From positions 179,941 through 243,940 of the forward strand of contig CAZPKG010000004.1 of the NCBI GenBank assembly GCA_964587105.1: 64,000 nt of DNA. Direction: 5' to 3'. Source of the DNA: JABWCQ01 sp964587105. Lineage in GTDB: Bacteria > Electryoneota > RPQS01. Under the pieces are notes generated by a model. That model ran no database searches. It saw only the letters and a list, made by a program, of their open reading frames with translations, and had not been told where the DNA came from. The position numbers and the translations under genes were made by a program. The first letter of the stretch is position 1. Each line of letters opens with the position of its first letter. Positions 26,488-36,400 of this stretch are shown one piece after another.

Positions 26488-26519
26488 CACCCTTGCTAAG
26501 TTCATACTTAACAAGGGTG
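26488..26519 (-). terminator. ssrA-type terminator hairpin beside att C
   Basis: CACCCTTG and CAAGGGTG with internal TAAG/CTTA pairing; TTTTGTT follows on the minus strand. It is 5 nt from core C and nearly identical to the hairpin at 18576. Confidence 0.85.
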
Positions 26520-26524
26520 CAATT

Positions 26525-26545
26525 GTGGAGACGGCGGGAATCGAA
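26525..26545 (-). repeat. att core C: copy of tmRNA (ssrA) 3' end
   Basis: A 21-bp core identical to B and D. It is a full junction: hairpin on the left, and hairpin plus arm block on the right. Confidence 0.85.
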
Positions 26546-26588
26546 TTATTAGTCCACTTCTGGTCGTGTACTCTAACAGAAAAAAGAA

Positions 26589-26609
26589 ACAGCCCCTTAC
26601 AGGGGATGT
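26589..26609 (-). terminator. Hairpin inside att block C
   Basis: ACAGCCCC and GGGGATGT (one mismatch) with a 5-nt loop, followed on the minus strand by TTTCTTTTTT. Equivalent to the hairpins at 8755 and 43367. Confidence 0.7.
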
Positions 26610-26630
26610 CTTCGTCTCAGGATTCTACAT

Positions 26631-26685
26631 AAGTTCAATATTTAGCACGTAACTTCATGCGGATTTAGCACGTTTTTAGCACACC
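26631..26685. repeat. Arm-type TTTAGCAC repeat block C
   Basis: A 55-nt block with three direct repeats, TTTAGCACGT, ATTTAGCACG and TTTTAGCACAC. It starts 86 nt after the end of core C, exactly as in D. The rest, up to the next gene at 26969, holds nothing that can be supported. Confidence 0.7.
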
Positions 26686-26968
26686 TGAATTGTTCTAAGG
26701 AAACCTTCGCTCGCGCGATTCAAAATATGAATTCGATAAGTCGTGTTCAGAGCCAAATCGAGTGTACTATGACTTCCCGTCGCCATCTGCGTCAATACCC
26801 CCATGATGTGAACCGCACTTGTGGAATTATCTGATCGACAAGTCAACCTTGTCCCGAACCAATTGATCAAGAGAAAGTGGGTTGACGTTGTTATTATACG
26901 AAGTACATCGCAATCACGACAGTTTTGGGACAGATTGGCACCACGTTGCACGCACCCGACACGAATAA

Positions 26969-27433
26969 CTAAGGATTGTTCACCAGCACGATGTAATATT
27001 GCTGCGTCGCCGGGCCTGCCAGCACATTCGTGTCCGTGTAAAACGTGTCCGTCACGGTTGCAACGAAGTTGCCGGGACCTGGTACAAAATCAATCGAAGG
27101 AGCACGGTGAATCGAATAGCTGCCCGCTCCGGCCCGCGTCTCCCAATAGAGCCGCGCATCCGGTGTCGCTTCTTTGATGACCAGGCGTTGAATCGGCGAG
27201 AGCGGTGATACTTGCAACACGGGCGAGAGGAATCCCGCGTACAAGTTGAAATTCGCGCTCGACTGCACGCCAATTGGCGTCGGCTGCCCGAACGCCGACA
27301 CCAGCCCGAAATTCGTTGTACTCGACGCGCCGCCGCCGGCATCCATCACGCTCTTGGTCAACCTGAAATTCTCGCTCTGCGATTGCGCCCACAACAGGGT
27401 AGGGAGGAGGAGAAGAAAAAGTGCCTTCTTCAT
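26969..27433 (-). CDS. Secreted protein with fibronectin-like domain
   Basis: 154 residues with a clear signal peptide (MKKALFLLLLPTLLWAQ). The mature part has a Gly/Ser/Asn-rich half (VMDAGGGASSTTNFGLVSAFGQPTPIG) and a C-terminal beta-sandwich-like half (ARLYWETRAGAGSYSIHR and YIVLVNNP). The pattern is common in secreted proteins of FCB-group candidate phyla. It lies 11 nt after the S74 gene, so the two are co-transcribed. No enzymatic motif is seen. Confidence 0.75.
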   Translation of the reverse strand: MKKALFLLLLPTLLWAQSQSENFRLTKSVMDAGGGASSTTNFGLVSAFGQPTPIGVQSSANFNLYAGFLSPVLQVSPLSPIQRLVIKEATPDARLYWETRAGAGSYSIHRAPSIDFVPGPGNFVATVTDTFYTDTNVLAGPATQQYYIVLVNNP

Positions 27434-27444
27434 GGTTCTGTTCC

Positions 27445-29895
27445 TTACTGCTTATCTGAAGTATTCAAACTGCCAAATTGCAAAATCGCGGCCTCTAGCT
27501 GCTTCACACGTTCGTCGAGATTTGCGATTCGCTCGTCCTTCGTCCGGTTGCCCGTAATCAGCTCCGCATTCTGCTTCGCCAACTCCTGCACCGCCGCGAA
27601 TAACACACCGTCCGCGTCAATCGTCGAGATACCGAGCGAGTCGCTGCCCAGTTGGAACGCATTCCAAAAATCCTGCGCCATCGGACCGATGTGCTCGGTG
27701 CCTTCAGCTTCTGACTTGTACTCCCAGTTCTTGATCGGAAGCGCCGCCACTTTGTCCAGAACGGCCTTGGTGTCGGTCAGATGAATGTCGCGCTTCCTTG
27801 TGCTATCAGATACGGCAACCCAAGCGTTTGCGCCGGCCGGAAGGATCGCACCGGACGTTTGTCCCGCATTGGAGTACAAACGGAAACCACCTGCCGCACG
27901 GGCGTTAAACTGATTGGCTACTGAAGATGACAGTACCGATCCGCTGTTGTCCGCGAAGACAAAACAGCCAGAATTGGCCGCATAAGCTTGCCGCCCCATT
28001 GCGACCGAATAGCTCCCCTGCGCCTCATTGCTTCTCCCTCCTGGCACTGATGAATAATCCCCTGAAGCAATGTTCTCGCTGCCGCCACCGATGGTGGAAT
28101 AGAATCCTGATGCAAAGTTATTGCTGCCAGCACCAATGAAAGCATGCGTGCCTGAACAAGTATTCCCGGCGCCTCCGACGATTGAGGCATATTGATCGGA
28201 AACAGAGTTATCCGAGCCGCCTCCGATAAAGCCATATTGAGAAGGCCCTGTAAGGACATTCCGAGCCCCCGCCCCAATAAACGAAAAAGCGGACCTGTTC
28301 TCATTCGAGGAGCCTCCGACGGTTGCTGCGTTCAGACCAGAAACCAAATTGTCAGAGCCGCCTCCAAGAAACCCATGTTGAGAAGCGCTTTCAAGGGTGT
28401 TTCGAGCGCCCCCTCCTATGACGGAAAAGGCGGAAGTAATATCGTTGCGTTGGCCACCTACAATTGCTGAATAATTGCCCCGAACAGAATTCGAATCAGC
28501 TGCACTAAGTCCGCCGCCTCCACCTATGAACGAGTAATTGCCATGTGCTTTGTTTTCGCGGCCGCCAACGACGACCGAAGAAAGACCGTGTGCAACATTG
28601 GACACACCGCCGCCAATTATTGAATGTTCCCCGGACGCAACGTTCGCGAAACCCCCACCGACTACCGAAGCAAACTGACCGGATGCGGTGTTACTTTCCC
28701 CACCGCCAACAGATGAACCATTGCCGGATGCCAAATTGGACAACCCTCCTCCAACGTATGCGTAATGGTCTGTGGCAACGTTGTACTGCCCGCCCCCAAC
28801 GGTCGCAAAGTTGCCGAGTGCGGAGTTCCCCAGGCCTCCGCCCGACGTCGAGCCGAGACCTTCGGATTGATTCCCTTGCCCTCCACAGACTGTCGACCAC
28901 TCTCCCGATGCCGTATCCTGCACTCCTCCACCGACAAAAGAATATACTCCCGATGCGACGTTGTCCCGTCCTCCTGCCACCACCGCAAAGCTGTCCGATG
29001 CTGTGTTGTTCTGCCCACCGCCAATACGCGCACTAAAGCCGGTCGCGTCATTCTGCTGGCCACCGCCGATGGACGACAAGTACCCTTGCGTGCGATTGAT
29101 ATAGCCGGATTGTATGCCGGAATAGAACCCGTCCGCATAATTCCCCGCGCCACCACCCACCACGGCGTAATTGCCCCGCGCGCTGTTCGAGTCCAGAGCT
29201 GCACTCCCACCGCCACCGCCAACAGTCGCATATATGCCGTTCGCACGGTTAAACCTGCCGCCGCCAATGGCTGTGTTCTGACCGATCGCACGGTTGTCAT
29301 TGCCGCCCGCGACGACCGAGTTCTGTCCGCTGGCGGTATTATCCGAGCCGCTGAGAACCGCCGCGCGGTTTGCCGTCGCGCTGTTCGTTCCACCGAGCGC
29401 AATCGAGTTCGACCCCGAGGCTGTGTTGTTTGACCCTGCCACAAACGAGTTGCTCCCCGAGTTAGTCTGTCCGGGTCCAAATGTCCCCTTGCCCGTGACG
29501 GTGAGGTCGTTGAAGACGGTGCCACCCAGCGCACCGTCCACCGTTCCCACGCGATAAGCGTGACCGACCGAGACGACTTGATTTCTCGGACTCATTTCCG
29601 TATCTGCACCAATCGTCACGCCCAGCCAACGGTTGACAGCAAACGAGTCCGGCAGCACGGTCACGGAACCTAACAATACGTTGAACAGCCCATCTGTCAC
29701 CGTTACGGCTGGATGCGACTCTGTCCAAATCGCCGTTCCGCCTCCGGCGGAGCCGTAAAGCCTAAACGTCATCGCCACCGTCGTGTCGAGCGGTGCGCCG
29801 CCCAACGAGGTCAATTGTCCCTGATAGTTGACAAGTTGCGGTATCGCAAAGGCGTTCAGGGCCGCGGCCAAAAGGGCTGCAAGTGCGGTTTTCAT
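27445..29895 (-). CDS. Secreted YadA-head repeat protein with C-terminal S74 intramolecular chaperone
   Basis: 816 residues. A signal peptide (1-17) precedes an N-terminal beta domain (YQGQLTSLGGAPLDTTVAMTFRLYG). Residues about 140-690 are degenerate repeats of YadA-head type (NTASGxxSxIGGGxxN), which form a trimeric left-handed beta-roll. Residues about 710-790 match Peptidase_S74 (VSDSTRKRDIHLTDTKAVLDKV, PIKNWEYKSEAEG, HIGPMAQDFWNAF, ISTIDADGVLFAAVQ), a chaperone that trimerises the fibre and cuts itself off before the Ser of SDS. A coiled coil ends the protein. No outer-membrane YadA anchor is seen. It is probably a surface or released fibre. Confidence 0.9.
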   Translation of the reverse strand: MKTALAALLAAALNAFAIPQLVNYQGQLTSLGGAPLDTTVAMTFRLYGSAGGGTAIWTESHPAVTVTDGLFNVLLGSVTVLPDSFAVNRWLGVTIGADTEMSPRNQVVSVGHAYRVGTVDGALGGTVFNDLTVTGKGTFGPGQTNSGSNSFVAGSNNTASGSNSIALGGTNSATANRAAVLSGSDNTASGQNSVVAGGNDNRAIGQNTAIGGGRFNRANGIYATVGGGGGSAALDSNSARGNYAVVGGGAGNYADGFYSGIQSGYINRTQGYLSSIGGGQQNDATGFSARIGGGQNNTASDSFAVVAGGRDNVASGVYSFVGGGVQDTASGEWSTVCGGQGNQSEGLGSTSGGGLGNSALGNFATVGGGQYNVATDHYAYVGGGLSNLASGNGSSVGGGESNTASGQFASVVGGGFANVASGEHSIIGGGVSNVAHGLSSVVVGGRENKAHGNYSFIGGGGGLSAADSNSVRGNYSAIVGGQRNDITSAFSVIGGGARNTLESASQHGFLGGGSDNLVSGLNAATVGGSSNENRSAFSFIGAGARNVLTGPSQYGFIGGGSDNSVSDQYASIVGGAGNTCSGTHAFIGAGSNNFASGFYSTIGGGSENIASGDYSSVPGGRSNEAQGSYSVAMGRQAYAANSGCFVFADNSGSVLSSSVANQFNARAAGGFRLYSNAGQTSGAILPAGANAWVAVSDSTRKRDIHLTDTKAVLDKVAALPIKNWEYKSEAEGTEHIGPMAQDFWNAFQLGSDSLGISTIDADGVLFAAVQELAKQNAELITGNRTKDERIANLDERVKQLEAAILQFGSLNTSDKQ

Positions 29896-29936
29896 CGGGA
29901 TTCTCCGTGATTTCAGTATTCAACAAGGTATTCTAC

Positions 29937-29966
29937 AATTTACCCTTTGATAAGCAGACGTGTCAA
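29937..29966 (-). promoter_or_regulatory. Promoter of the YadA-head/S74 operon
   Basis: TTGACA, 18 nt, TAAATT on the minus strand, about 40 nt before the ATG at 29895, which has CGGAGAATCC as ribosome-binding site. Confidence 0.55.
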
Positions 29967-30009
29967 CAAACTCATATGTGCTCGAGTATTGTGGTTCGAT
30001 ATGCTTCAA

Positions 30010-30047
30010 GGGTGTTAAAATAATGTAAAATCAAGTTTTAAACACCC
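30010..30047. other. Imperfect inverted repeat in divergent intergenic region
   Basis: GGGTGTTAAAA and TTTTAAACACCC surround an AT-rich loop between the two divergent operons. It could be a protein-binding site or a weak terminator. Otherwise 29967-30312 is AT-rich and shows no gene. Confidence 0.3.
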
Positions 30048-30312
30048 GCGATGGGTCATCAAAACAGTGTATACACAAAAACCGAGGCGAAGCACTAATT
30101 GTGGCAGTTTATGCAGCTTGTGAACAAAAATCTAATCCGGTCAGGCCCTAAATTGTAGCAATACTGTGTTTACTGACTACCTTGCTTCGGAGCGTGAAAG
30201 AAGCCGAGTGACCAAGTTCCTGACTGCTGACTCCAGTTCAGTTCGGTCGAAAAGACTCACAAATTGCACTGCTCGCGAATCATACAAAATATTTGACTAA
30301 CCATGAAAAGTA

Positions 30313-30341
30313 TTGACATACCAGCGCCACATTGTTAAATT
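30313..30341 (+). promoter_or_regulatory. Promoter of lipoprotein-giant protein operon
   Basis: A perfect TTGACA, 17 nt, TAAATT. It shares both hexamers with the divergent promoter at 29937. The predicted transcript start is near 30348, about 33 nt before the GTG start. Confidence 0.6.
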
Positions 30342-30380
30342 CAGGGAAATCCAATTGATTTGAGAAAGCGGAGGCAAATC

Positions 30381-31700
30381 GTGCAGAGGTCATTTCTGTG
30401 GATTGCATTGATTGTTTCGATAGTTCTCGTCGGCTGTACCAGCGAAAGCGACAACGATGAGTCTAATGGTGCAGCTCGAATTGAAGTAACATACCCTGAA
30501 TCCGGCGCAATTCTCGATCTCGGACGTGCGCGTACCCTTCGGTGGGAGTGGCGTGATTTTTCCGGCCCGGTGAGAATCAGCTTGACGGACACACCTTCAG
30601 GATTCGAGAAGCTGATTGCCGAAAGCGCATCGAACATCGGCACCTATCCAGACTTTGCGCCGGATAGCGTGTGCTTCGGTTGTCGAATCAGAATAGAGAG
30701 CGTGGAACAGCCTGAGGTTTATGACGAAAGCGGACAGTTCAGCGTCGTTTATCCGTGGAGTGTTACATATTTGCAAGAAAACGCTTTGTATGGTGTCGAT
30801 TACGTAGATGATGGCGGTGGAACTGGCGGCCTGTTCGCATGCGGGGGTGACGGTACAATCGTCCATTGGTCGGAGGAATATGGCAGTTACACTACCGTCG
30901 TTATCGACTCAGACATCGACCTGTATGCAGTAGATGCTGTCTCCGAGACCAGGGCTTGGGTGGTTGGTCAAGGAGGAGCAATCTATCATGCCGCATCTAA
31001 TCATTACGACTGGCAGCCACAGAATTCAGGAGTTACTGTTCCATTGCGTTCGGTCTATTTTGCCAATGATGGATTGACAGGCTATGTTGTTGGCGGCGTT
31101 CTTGGGGCAGGAGGTGTCCTATTGCGAACCAACGATGGAGGCGAGACGTGGAGTGGCAGCATCCTCTCTCTGAGCGCTGCTGCGCTGTGCGTTCACGGCG
31201 ACAGCACGGTGGTATGGATAGGGCAGGAGGACGGCGTAATCTGGAAGCTGCAGGATGGAACAGCAACTACCGACACAACTGACCTCGGGGCAATCACGGA
31301 TGTTGCCGCAGACTGGCAACCAGGATTCTTTGGCCAACTGGTCGCGCCAGCCGTTTACGCGATTTCACAGTCGGGCGCCATTCAGCGTTACATCGACTAC
31401 AGTGATGGTGGAGTCTGGGAGCCTCTGGCCGAAGGGACATCCGAATCGGCCAATTGGGGCAAACTGTTCGCTAACGAACCATATGACTATTGCTGGGCGG
31501 CTGGTCCCGGATCAGTGCTGCGAACCGGCGGGCCGTACTCATCAGGCTGGTACACTTCAATTGTAGATCCTGAGATTGGCGACGCGTGGGTAATGGACAT
31601 AACCGGTTGGCGGCAATACCGTGATGGCAACTGGTACTTGTGGGCCGTTACGGAGGGAGGCGCGATCTTAACCGCATTCAACGGTGCGCTCGATTATTGA
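30381..31700 (+). CDS. Lipoprotein with beta-propeller-like repeats
   Basis: 439 residues. A lipoprotein signal ends IVLVGC (Cys19). A small beta-sandwich follows (PESGAILDLGRARTLRWEWRDF, Kre9/KNH-like). Then repeats of YCF48/BNR type appear: GLFACGGDGTIVHWSEE, AWVVGQGGAIYHA, GYVVGGVLGAGGVLLRTNDGGETW and CWAAGPGSVLRTGG, which build a propeller. The GTG at 30381 was chosen because GGAGG lies 7 nt upstream; a TTG at 30360 is possible but lacks a site. It is the first gene of an operon with the predicted beta-barrel, giant protein and fibronectin-III protein. Confidence 0.8.
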   Translation: MQRSFLWIALIVSIVLVGCTSESDNDESNGAARIEVTYPESGAILDLGRARTLRWEWRDFSGPVRISLTDTPSGFEKLIAESASNIGTYPDFAPDSVCFGCRIRIESVEQPEVYDESGQFSVVYPWSVTYLQENALYGVDYVDDGGGTGGLFACGGDGTIVHWSEEYGSYTTVVIDSDIDLYAVDAVSETRAWVVGQGGAIYHAASNHYDWQPQNSGVTVPLRSVYFANDGLTGYVVGGVLGAGGVLLRTNDGGETWSGSILSLSAAALCVHGDSTVVWIGQEDGVIWKLQDGTATTDTTDLGAITDVAADWQPGFFGQLVAPAVYAISQSGAIQRYIDYSDGGVWEPLAEGTSESANWGKLFANEPYDYCWAAGPGSVLRTGGPYSSGWYTSIVDPEIGDAWVMDITGWRQYRDGNWYLWAVTEGGAILTAFNGALDY

Positions 31701-31774
31701 AATCACGCAGCGAGACTGCGCTCCCGATAACCGGCGGTTCTATGGACCATGGCGGTAATGCTTGGAAGACTCTC

Positions 31775-33424
31775 ATGAGTAATCAGCTGTTGCTCGCGGC
31801 GCTTGTGCTCGTCACGTCACTAGCCGCCTTTGCGGGACCACGCCCGCCGCTCTCGTTGGACGGGCAGCTGAACCTAAATGGCAGCACAAACGGTTCGTCC
31901 ACCACTCCGAGTGGCAGCGATCCCAATAGCTATATCGTTACGGGATCCCTCCGGCTTCGTTTGTACGATTGGGAGTTTCCCGTATCTGTCACGTACTCTG
32001 ACAAAGAAAAGTCGTTTCAGCAGCCGTTCAACCGCTACGGCATGACCGCTCAGCGCAAGGGCATCAAATTGCTCGTCGGTTGGCGATCGCTTGCGCTTTC
32101 CAAGTATACGACTGGCAGCAGCACATGGCTTGGTGGCGGATTTGAGTTAAATCCAAAAGGGTTCTGGTTGGCCGGGTACTACGGACGCATGCAGCGTGCC
32201 GTTGAGCCGGACAGCACGGACCCTTCTGTCATTGCAGCATTTGAGCGCTGGGGCTGGGGAGGCGGGATCGGTTATCGTGCAGGTAACAGCAAAATTGAAA
32301 TCACAGCTGCGTCAGCGTGGGACAAAGGCGAAGGAAACCTCGACTCCCTAAACAGGCTTTCGCACCCGCAAAAGAGCACCGCAGCAAGCGTGGCATTACG
32401 AATACCGATTCTAAAGAGAGTGAAGCTGTCTGCCGAAACCGCGGCCAGTTTACAAACCACAAATCTCAACGGTCTTCCAATTGACGCCACTGATGAAATT
32501 CCCTCAGGGTTGATAGGGACGCTCGGACTGAACCAGTCCACCTTTCTGTCGACTGCCAGCGACGCCGGAGTTTCTTATGATGATAGAATTTTCGGTCTCA
32601 AGATTGGCTACCTTCGGATCGACCCGGAATACGGGACACTTGGGGCAAGTTACATGCGCGGTGACATCGAGAAGATTCACATCGCGCCGCGATTGCGGCT
32701 GCCAGCAGGCAATATCGGGATCAGCGGCTCTATCGGAATTGAGCGCAATAATACCGACAATGCGCGTCGCTTAACGACAAGTCGTCAGGTCGCATCGGCA
32801 TCGGCGGATTGGGCACCGAGCAAATGGTTTGGTATCTTTGCGACACTCTCCAACAGCAGCCAAGATCAAGAGGCAAACAGGCCTGAAATCGCCGATTCCT
32901 TGAGGCGGGGTTACACCGATGTGTCCTGTTCACTTTCGCCGCGGTTTACGATGCGAGAGTCAGCCCGAACTCATACAATTTCGCCAAATCTTGATTATGG
33001 GAAGTTCGTCGCCAGCAACGACGACAATGGTGCAATGAACTTTGCGACGCAGACGCTTCGCATCGCTTATCAATTGGGGTGGCGCCGGACTGGGCAGAGC
33101 ATATCGTTCAGTTATTCGAGAATTCGAGTTCACGATTCTACATCCGATCCTACGAGTTCGACCCTTTCTCTGGCCTGTTCATCACCTCTGCGCACTGACA
33201 AGATAATCGGTACATTAAGCGTTTCCCGATCTTCAGCAGAAGCTGCTGCGATTCAAACCGAGAATCATGGTGCTGAGATATCGTTTCAGATTTTGCCAAC
33301 TCGCGAAGACCGTATTCAATTGGCAGGCGCTTGGCACAGAACAGTGACAGACGGTGTGAACAGCGAGACGATCACCAACTCTCGCCTATCACTAAACTAC
33401 AACCGACGTTTTCAGTTACTATAG
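31775..33424 (+). CDS. Predicted outer-membrane beta-barrel protein
   Basis: 549 residues. The start at 31775 (TTGGAAGA upstream) gives a clean signal peptide (MSNQLLLAALVLVTSLAAFA). The mature protein is a series of alternating, aromatic-edged strands with short turns (YIVTGSLRLRLYDWEFPVSVTY, GFWLAGYYGRMQRA, FGLKIGYLRIDPEYGTLGASYMRG, NIGISGSIGIERNN), typical of a large outer-membrane barrel. No TonB plug or known family was recognised. It lies 74 nt after the lipoprotein gene and 16 nt before the giant gene, suggesting an export or display role for its neighbours. Confidence 0.7.
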   Translation: MSNQLLLAALVLVTSLAAFAGPRPPLSLDGQLNLNGSTNGSSTTPSGSDPNSYIVTGSLRLRLYDWEFPVSVTYSDKEKSFQQPFNRYGMTAQRKGIKLLVGWRSLALSKYTTGSSTWLGGGFELNPKGFWLAGYYGRMQRAVEPDSTDPSVIAAFERWGWGGGIGYRAGNSKIEITAASAWDKGEGNLDSLNRLSHPQKSTAASVALRIPILKRVKLSAETAASLQTTNLNGLPIDATDEIPSGLIGTLGLNQSTFLSTASDAGVSYDDRIFGLKIGYLRIDPEYGTLGASYMRGDIEKIHIAPRLRLPAGNIGISGSIGIERNNTDNARRLTTSRQVASASADWAPSKWFGIFATLSNSSQDQEANRPEIADSLRRGYTDVSCSLSPRFTMRESARTHTISPNLDYGKFVASNDDNGAMNFATQTLRIAYQLGWRRTGQSISFSYSRIRVHDSTSDPTSSTLSLACSSPLRTDKIIGTLSVSRSSAEAAAIQTENHGAEISFQILPTREDRIQLAGAWHRTVTDGVNSETITNSRLSLNYNRRFQLL

Positions 33425-33440
33425 CGATCGGAAGCAGGGC

Positions 33441-36400
33441 ATGAAAAGACTCATTGTTGCAGCACTCGCATTCTTTTTGCAGGCGGTGCCAGAAACAGCT
33501 TCGATCCTGCAAGCGCAGGAAATCGTGAACATAAGCGTAAACGTTGTGCCGCCTTTTAGTGCTCGCTTCAGCTATTATCAGGAAGCCAACGTGATTCTCA
33601 TCACGATGAATTGGACACCGTCGCCAAACAACACCTTGGAAGTCCTGCCAGTCAAGCTTGCGGCACGTGTTGATCAGCTTGATGGTGACATTCAAGTTTG
33701 GACGAGTTCGAATCTGCCCATGATAGAATTGCCACGCAACGCCCCATTTATCGTCCGGGCGACCGATGTCAGCCAGATGATAGACGCAAACAATATCAGC
33801 ACCGAGGGCATTGAATACCAAAGCCTCGTAACCGGCGACAGGCTACCCGAAGGCGACTATCGTTTGTGCGTCTATGCGCTTGACCCCGTGACGGAAGACA
33901 CAATTTCGTCCGCAGATCGCGTGCGCTGTGCAAACATCCTGATTGAATACTCGACCCCGCCTCAACTTGTTTCGCCGTGTGAGGAGTCCGGAGGCCTTAT
34001 TGTGTATCACGGGGACGATATTCAGTTTCGTTGGACTCCTGTGTTCGATGGAACATTGGATGTGCTGTATGAACTGATTGTTGAAGACGTCGTTCTCGGA
34101 GATACTCGAGAACCAGAAGTGATTTTGCAAGAGTCGCGAGGAAGTTGGAAATTCGACCCGGATCCCGTGACCACCCCCTTCGCGATTATGCCGTATCACG
34201 AATATCGCTTTGCCGAGTCCGACCAGTTTGTATGGCAAGTGCGCGCGTATAGGTTGGACGAAACCGTCGCATTTGAAAACGATGGGAGAAGCGAGGTCTG
34301 CCAATTTGGATTGAGCACAATAGGGCGGGACGACGAAGGAGTAGATCTTGTTTATCCGAACTGCCTCTTCGCCAGCGACGAAGAACAGTGCATCGCTGAT
34401 CGTATCCCTCCCTTCGTGATTCGCGTTGATCAGAATAGTCCTCCTCGTGACATTCTATTAACGATTCAGGATCTGGGAGGCGTTGATGGAAGCGGACCGA
34501 CGCGAGGCAGTCAGTCGTACTATGCATTCGATGCAACTCTCCCCTTGTCTGAAGAAGTGATACTCCTCAATGCGCCTGCTGGCCACGTAATGGACGCGCT
34601 GTGCGAAGGCGACAATTACGAGTTTGAGCCGGGACACCGGTATATGTGGCGCGTGGAGCTTGAGCAACCTACTGACGAGCGGGAGGAACCTCGGCGCGAC
34701 TTACAGGCAGAGGCAACAGTCGTTTGCTTGCCCGAATTAGCGTGCATTTACCCGCCCAATGGTGCCGAAATCGATCGATTCGAGACTCGTAGTGCAGAGT
34801 TCGAATTGCGTATTGAACCTCGACCAACATCCGTTACTGGAACAATTCCAACACATCCAGCGGATTGCCAGCTTAGGATCATTCGGATAGACACTCCATC
34901 GCCAACAGTAGTCCTGGATCAGCTGGTGGTGGCGGAGTTTCCGGTCGGTGACAATCAGATTTTACTTGATCAAGCGTTCCCCAATCTCGCGCCCGGCAAC
35001 TACCAGATCGAGGCACGCTGGCTCGCATACCCGGACCTGGCTGCTTCGAGCGAATTCACGATCACCGATGGTGCGGACGAATGCCTAACGGTTGAAGGTG
35101 TATTCCCTGTAGACCATGCTTCCGTCCCTGGCTTGGCCGTCGCCGAAGAACCCTCGTTCTCCGTCAGGATCTCACCGAATTTCAACGAGGCATCGTTAGT
35201 TTCCGGCGAATTCAAGCTTTGGCATAAGGATCCGGAGGATGAAGATTGGCGAGAGATATACCGCGGCCGGCCCGATGCCACCTATTTCTTTGACAGACTT
35301 GAGATTCGTGAAAGAACACCCTCGGGAATACTATATGCAGACTTTGTTCCAAGAACACCGGATGGACGACCGGTTGACTTTCGATTGGGTGACGAATGCG
35401 TATGGCAGGTTGAGCTAGTTGTGGATCCCACAAGTGCACGCACGGATGGCGTCATCTGCGAAGAGGATGGATACTCAAGTATCTACTACCACTTCACGGT
35501 TGGCGAACGGCCCGGATTGGTTTCAGAAGACTCGCTTGGAGGGAGTGAAGAACGCTCACATGATGGTGACACAGATCGAGATACGGATGAGCGGACGCCC
35601 GTTGTAGAGTGCAATCCGCCATCCTCAAATCAAGCACCCATTTCTCGACACGATGCCGTCGCTGACACGCTGCGAATCGGGGGTGCAAGATTGCTATGGA
35701 ATCGTCCTGAATGCCGCTTCAATGAGCGCCACGAGCTCTCAGGCGTTGGCCACGTTCTATATCGCGGCAAAGGTTATCTTGTCGAATTCGACAATCTCGT
35801 CCTCAATTCAGACAATGAAGTGATACGGGGCCAAGCAATCGTCCAATCACTGAGCGTACCGGGCCTTGTTGACAATATTGGGCGTGAGGTCGAACTAAAT
35901 GCTGAACAGATACGCAGGGTGAAACAGATTTGGCAAGTCGGTGGGAATCTCTATGACACGGCAACGGACAATATCAGGGTTCCATATGGCATCGATTTAG
36001 ACTTTGGCAATCCGGACAACAGCGAGCCAGGCGGATGGGCATTTAAGGCAACGACCGTTCGACTAGCTTTTGAGCCAAATTTGGTCAAGTACGATGAGGT
36101 GATTGCAGTTCGTGTACCCATGACAACCGCAGAGGGTCCGGACTTCAACTGGATCGGAGTTTACGCGCAAAACATCCCAATGTGCGAAACGGAGGATGCT
36201 GAATGGCTGGTTGCATACAGGCTTTACGAGGACATTCAGGTAACTTTCCCTGAAGCAGGCAACACAACTTTCAGGATTCGCGGGAGCGCAGCAGAGGATC
36301 TTACAAACGACTACGTGCTTGAACCAGGCGACGGCACAGCAATCCTGGCCAGCCATCGCGGTTTCGAGCAGTTCCACATAGAGGGCGAACTTACTTTGCC

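Noticed and set aside
26676..26951. 91-codon minus frame next to att block C
   Set aside because: It runs into the arm repeats and shows no integrase or other signature.
27900..29480. CRISPR-like periodicity
   Set aside because: The regular repeats are degenerate and in frame with YadA-head protein repeats; there are no identical direct repeats with spacers.
28662..29534. 290-codon frame inside the YadA-head gene in another frame
   Set aside because: A shadow frame caused by the repetitive Gly/Ser/Asn codons of the real gene; its Arg-rich composition is an artefact.
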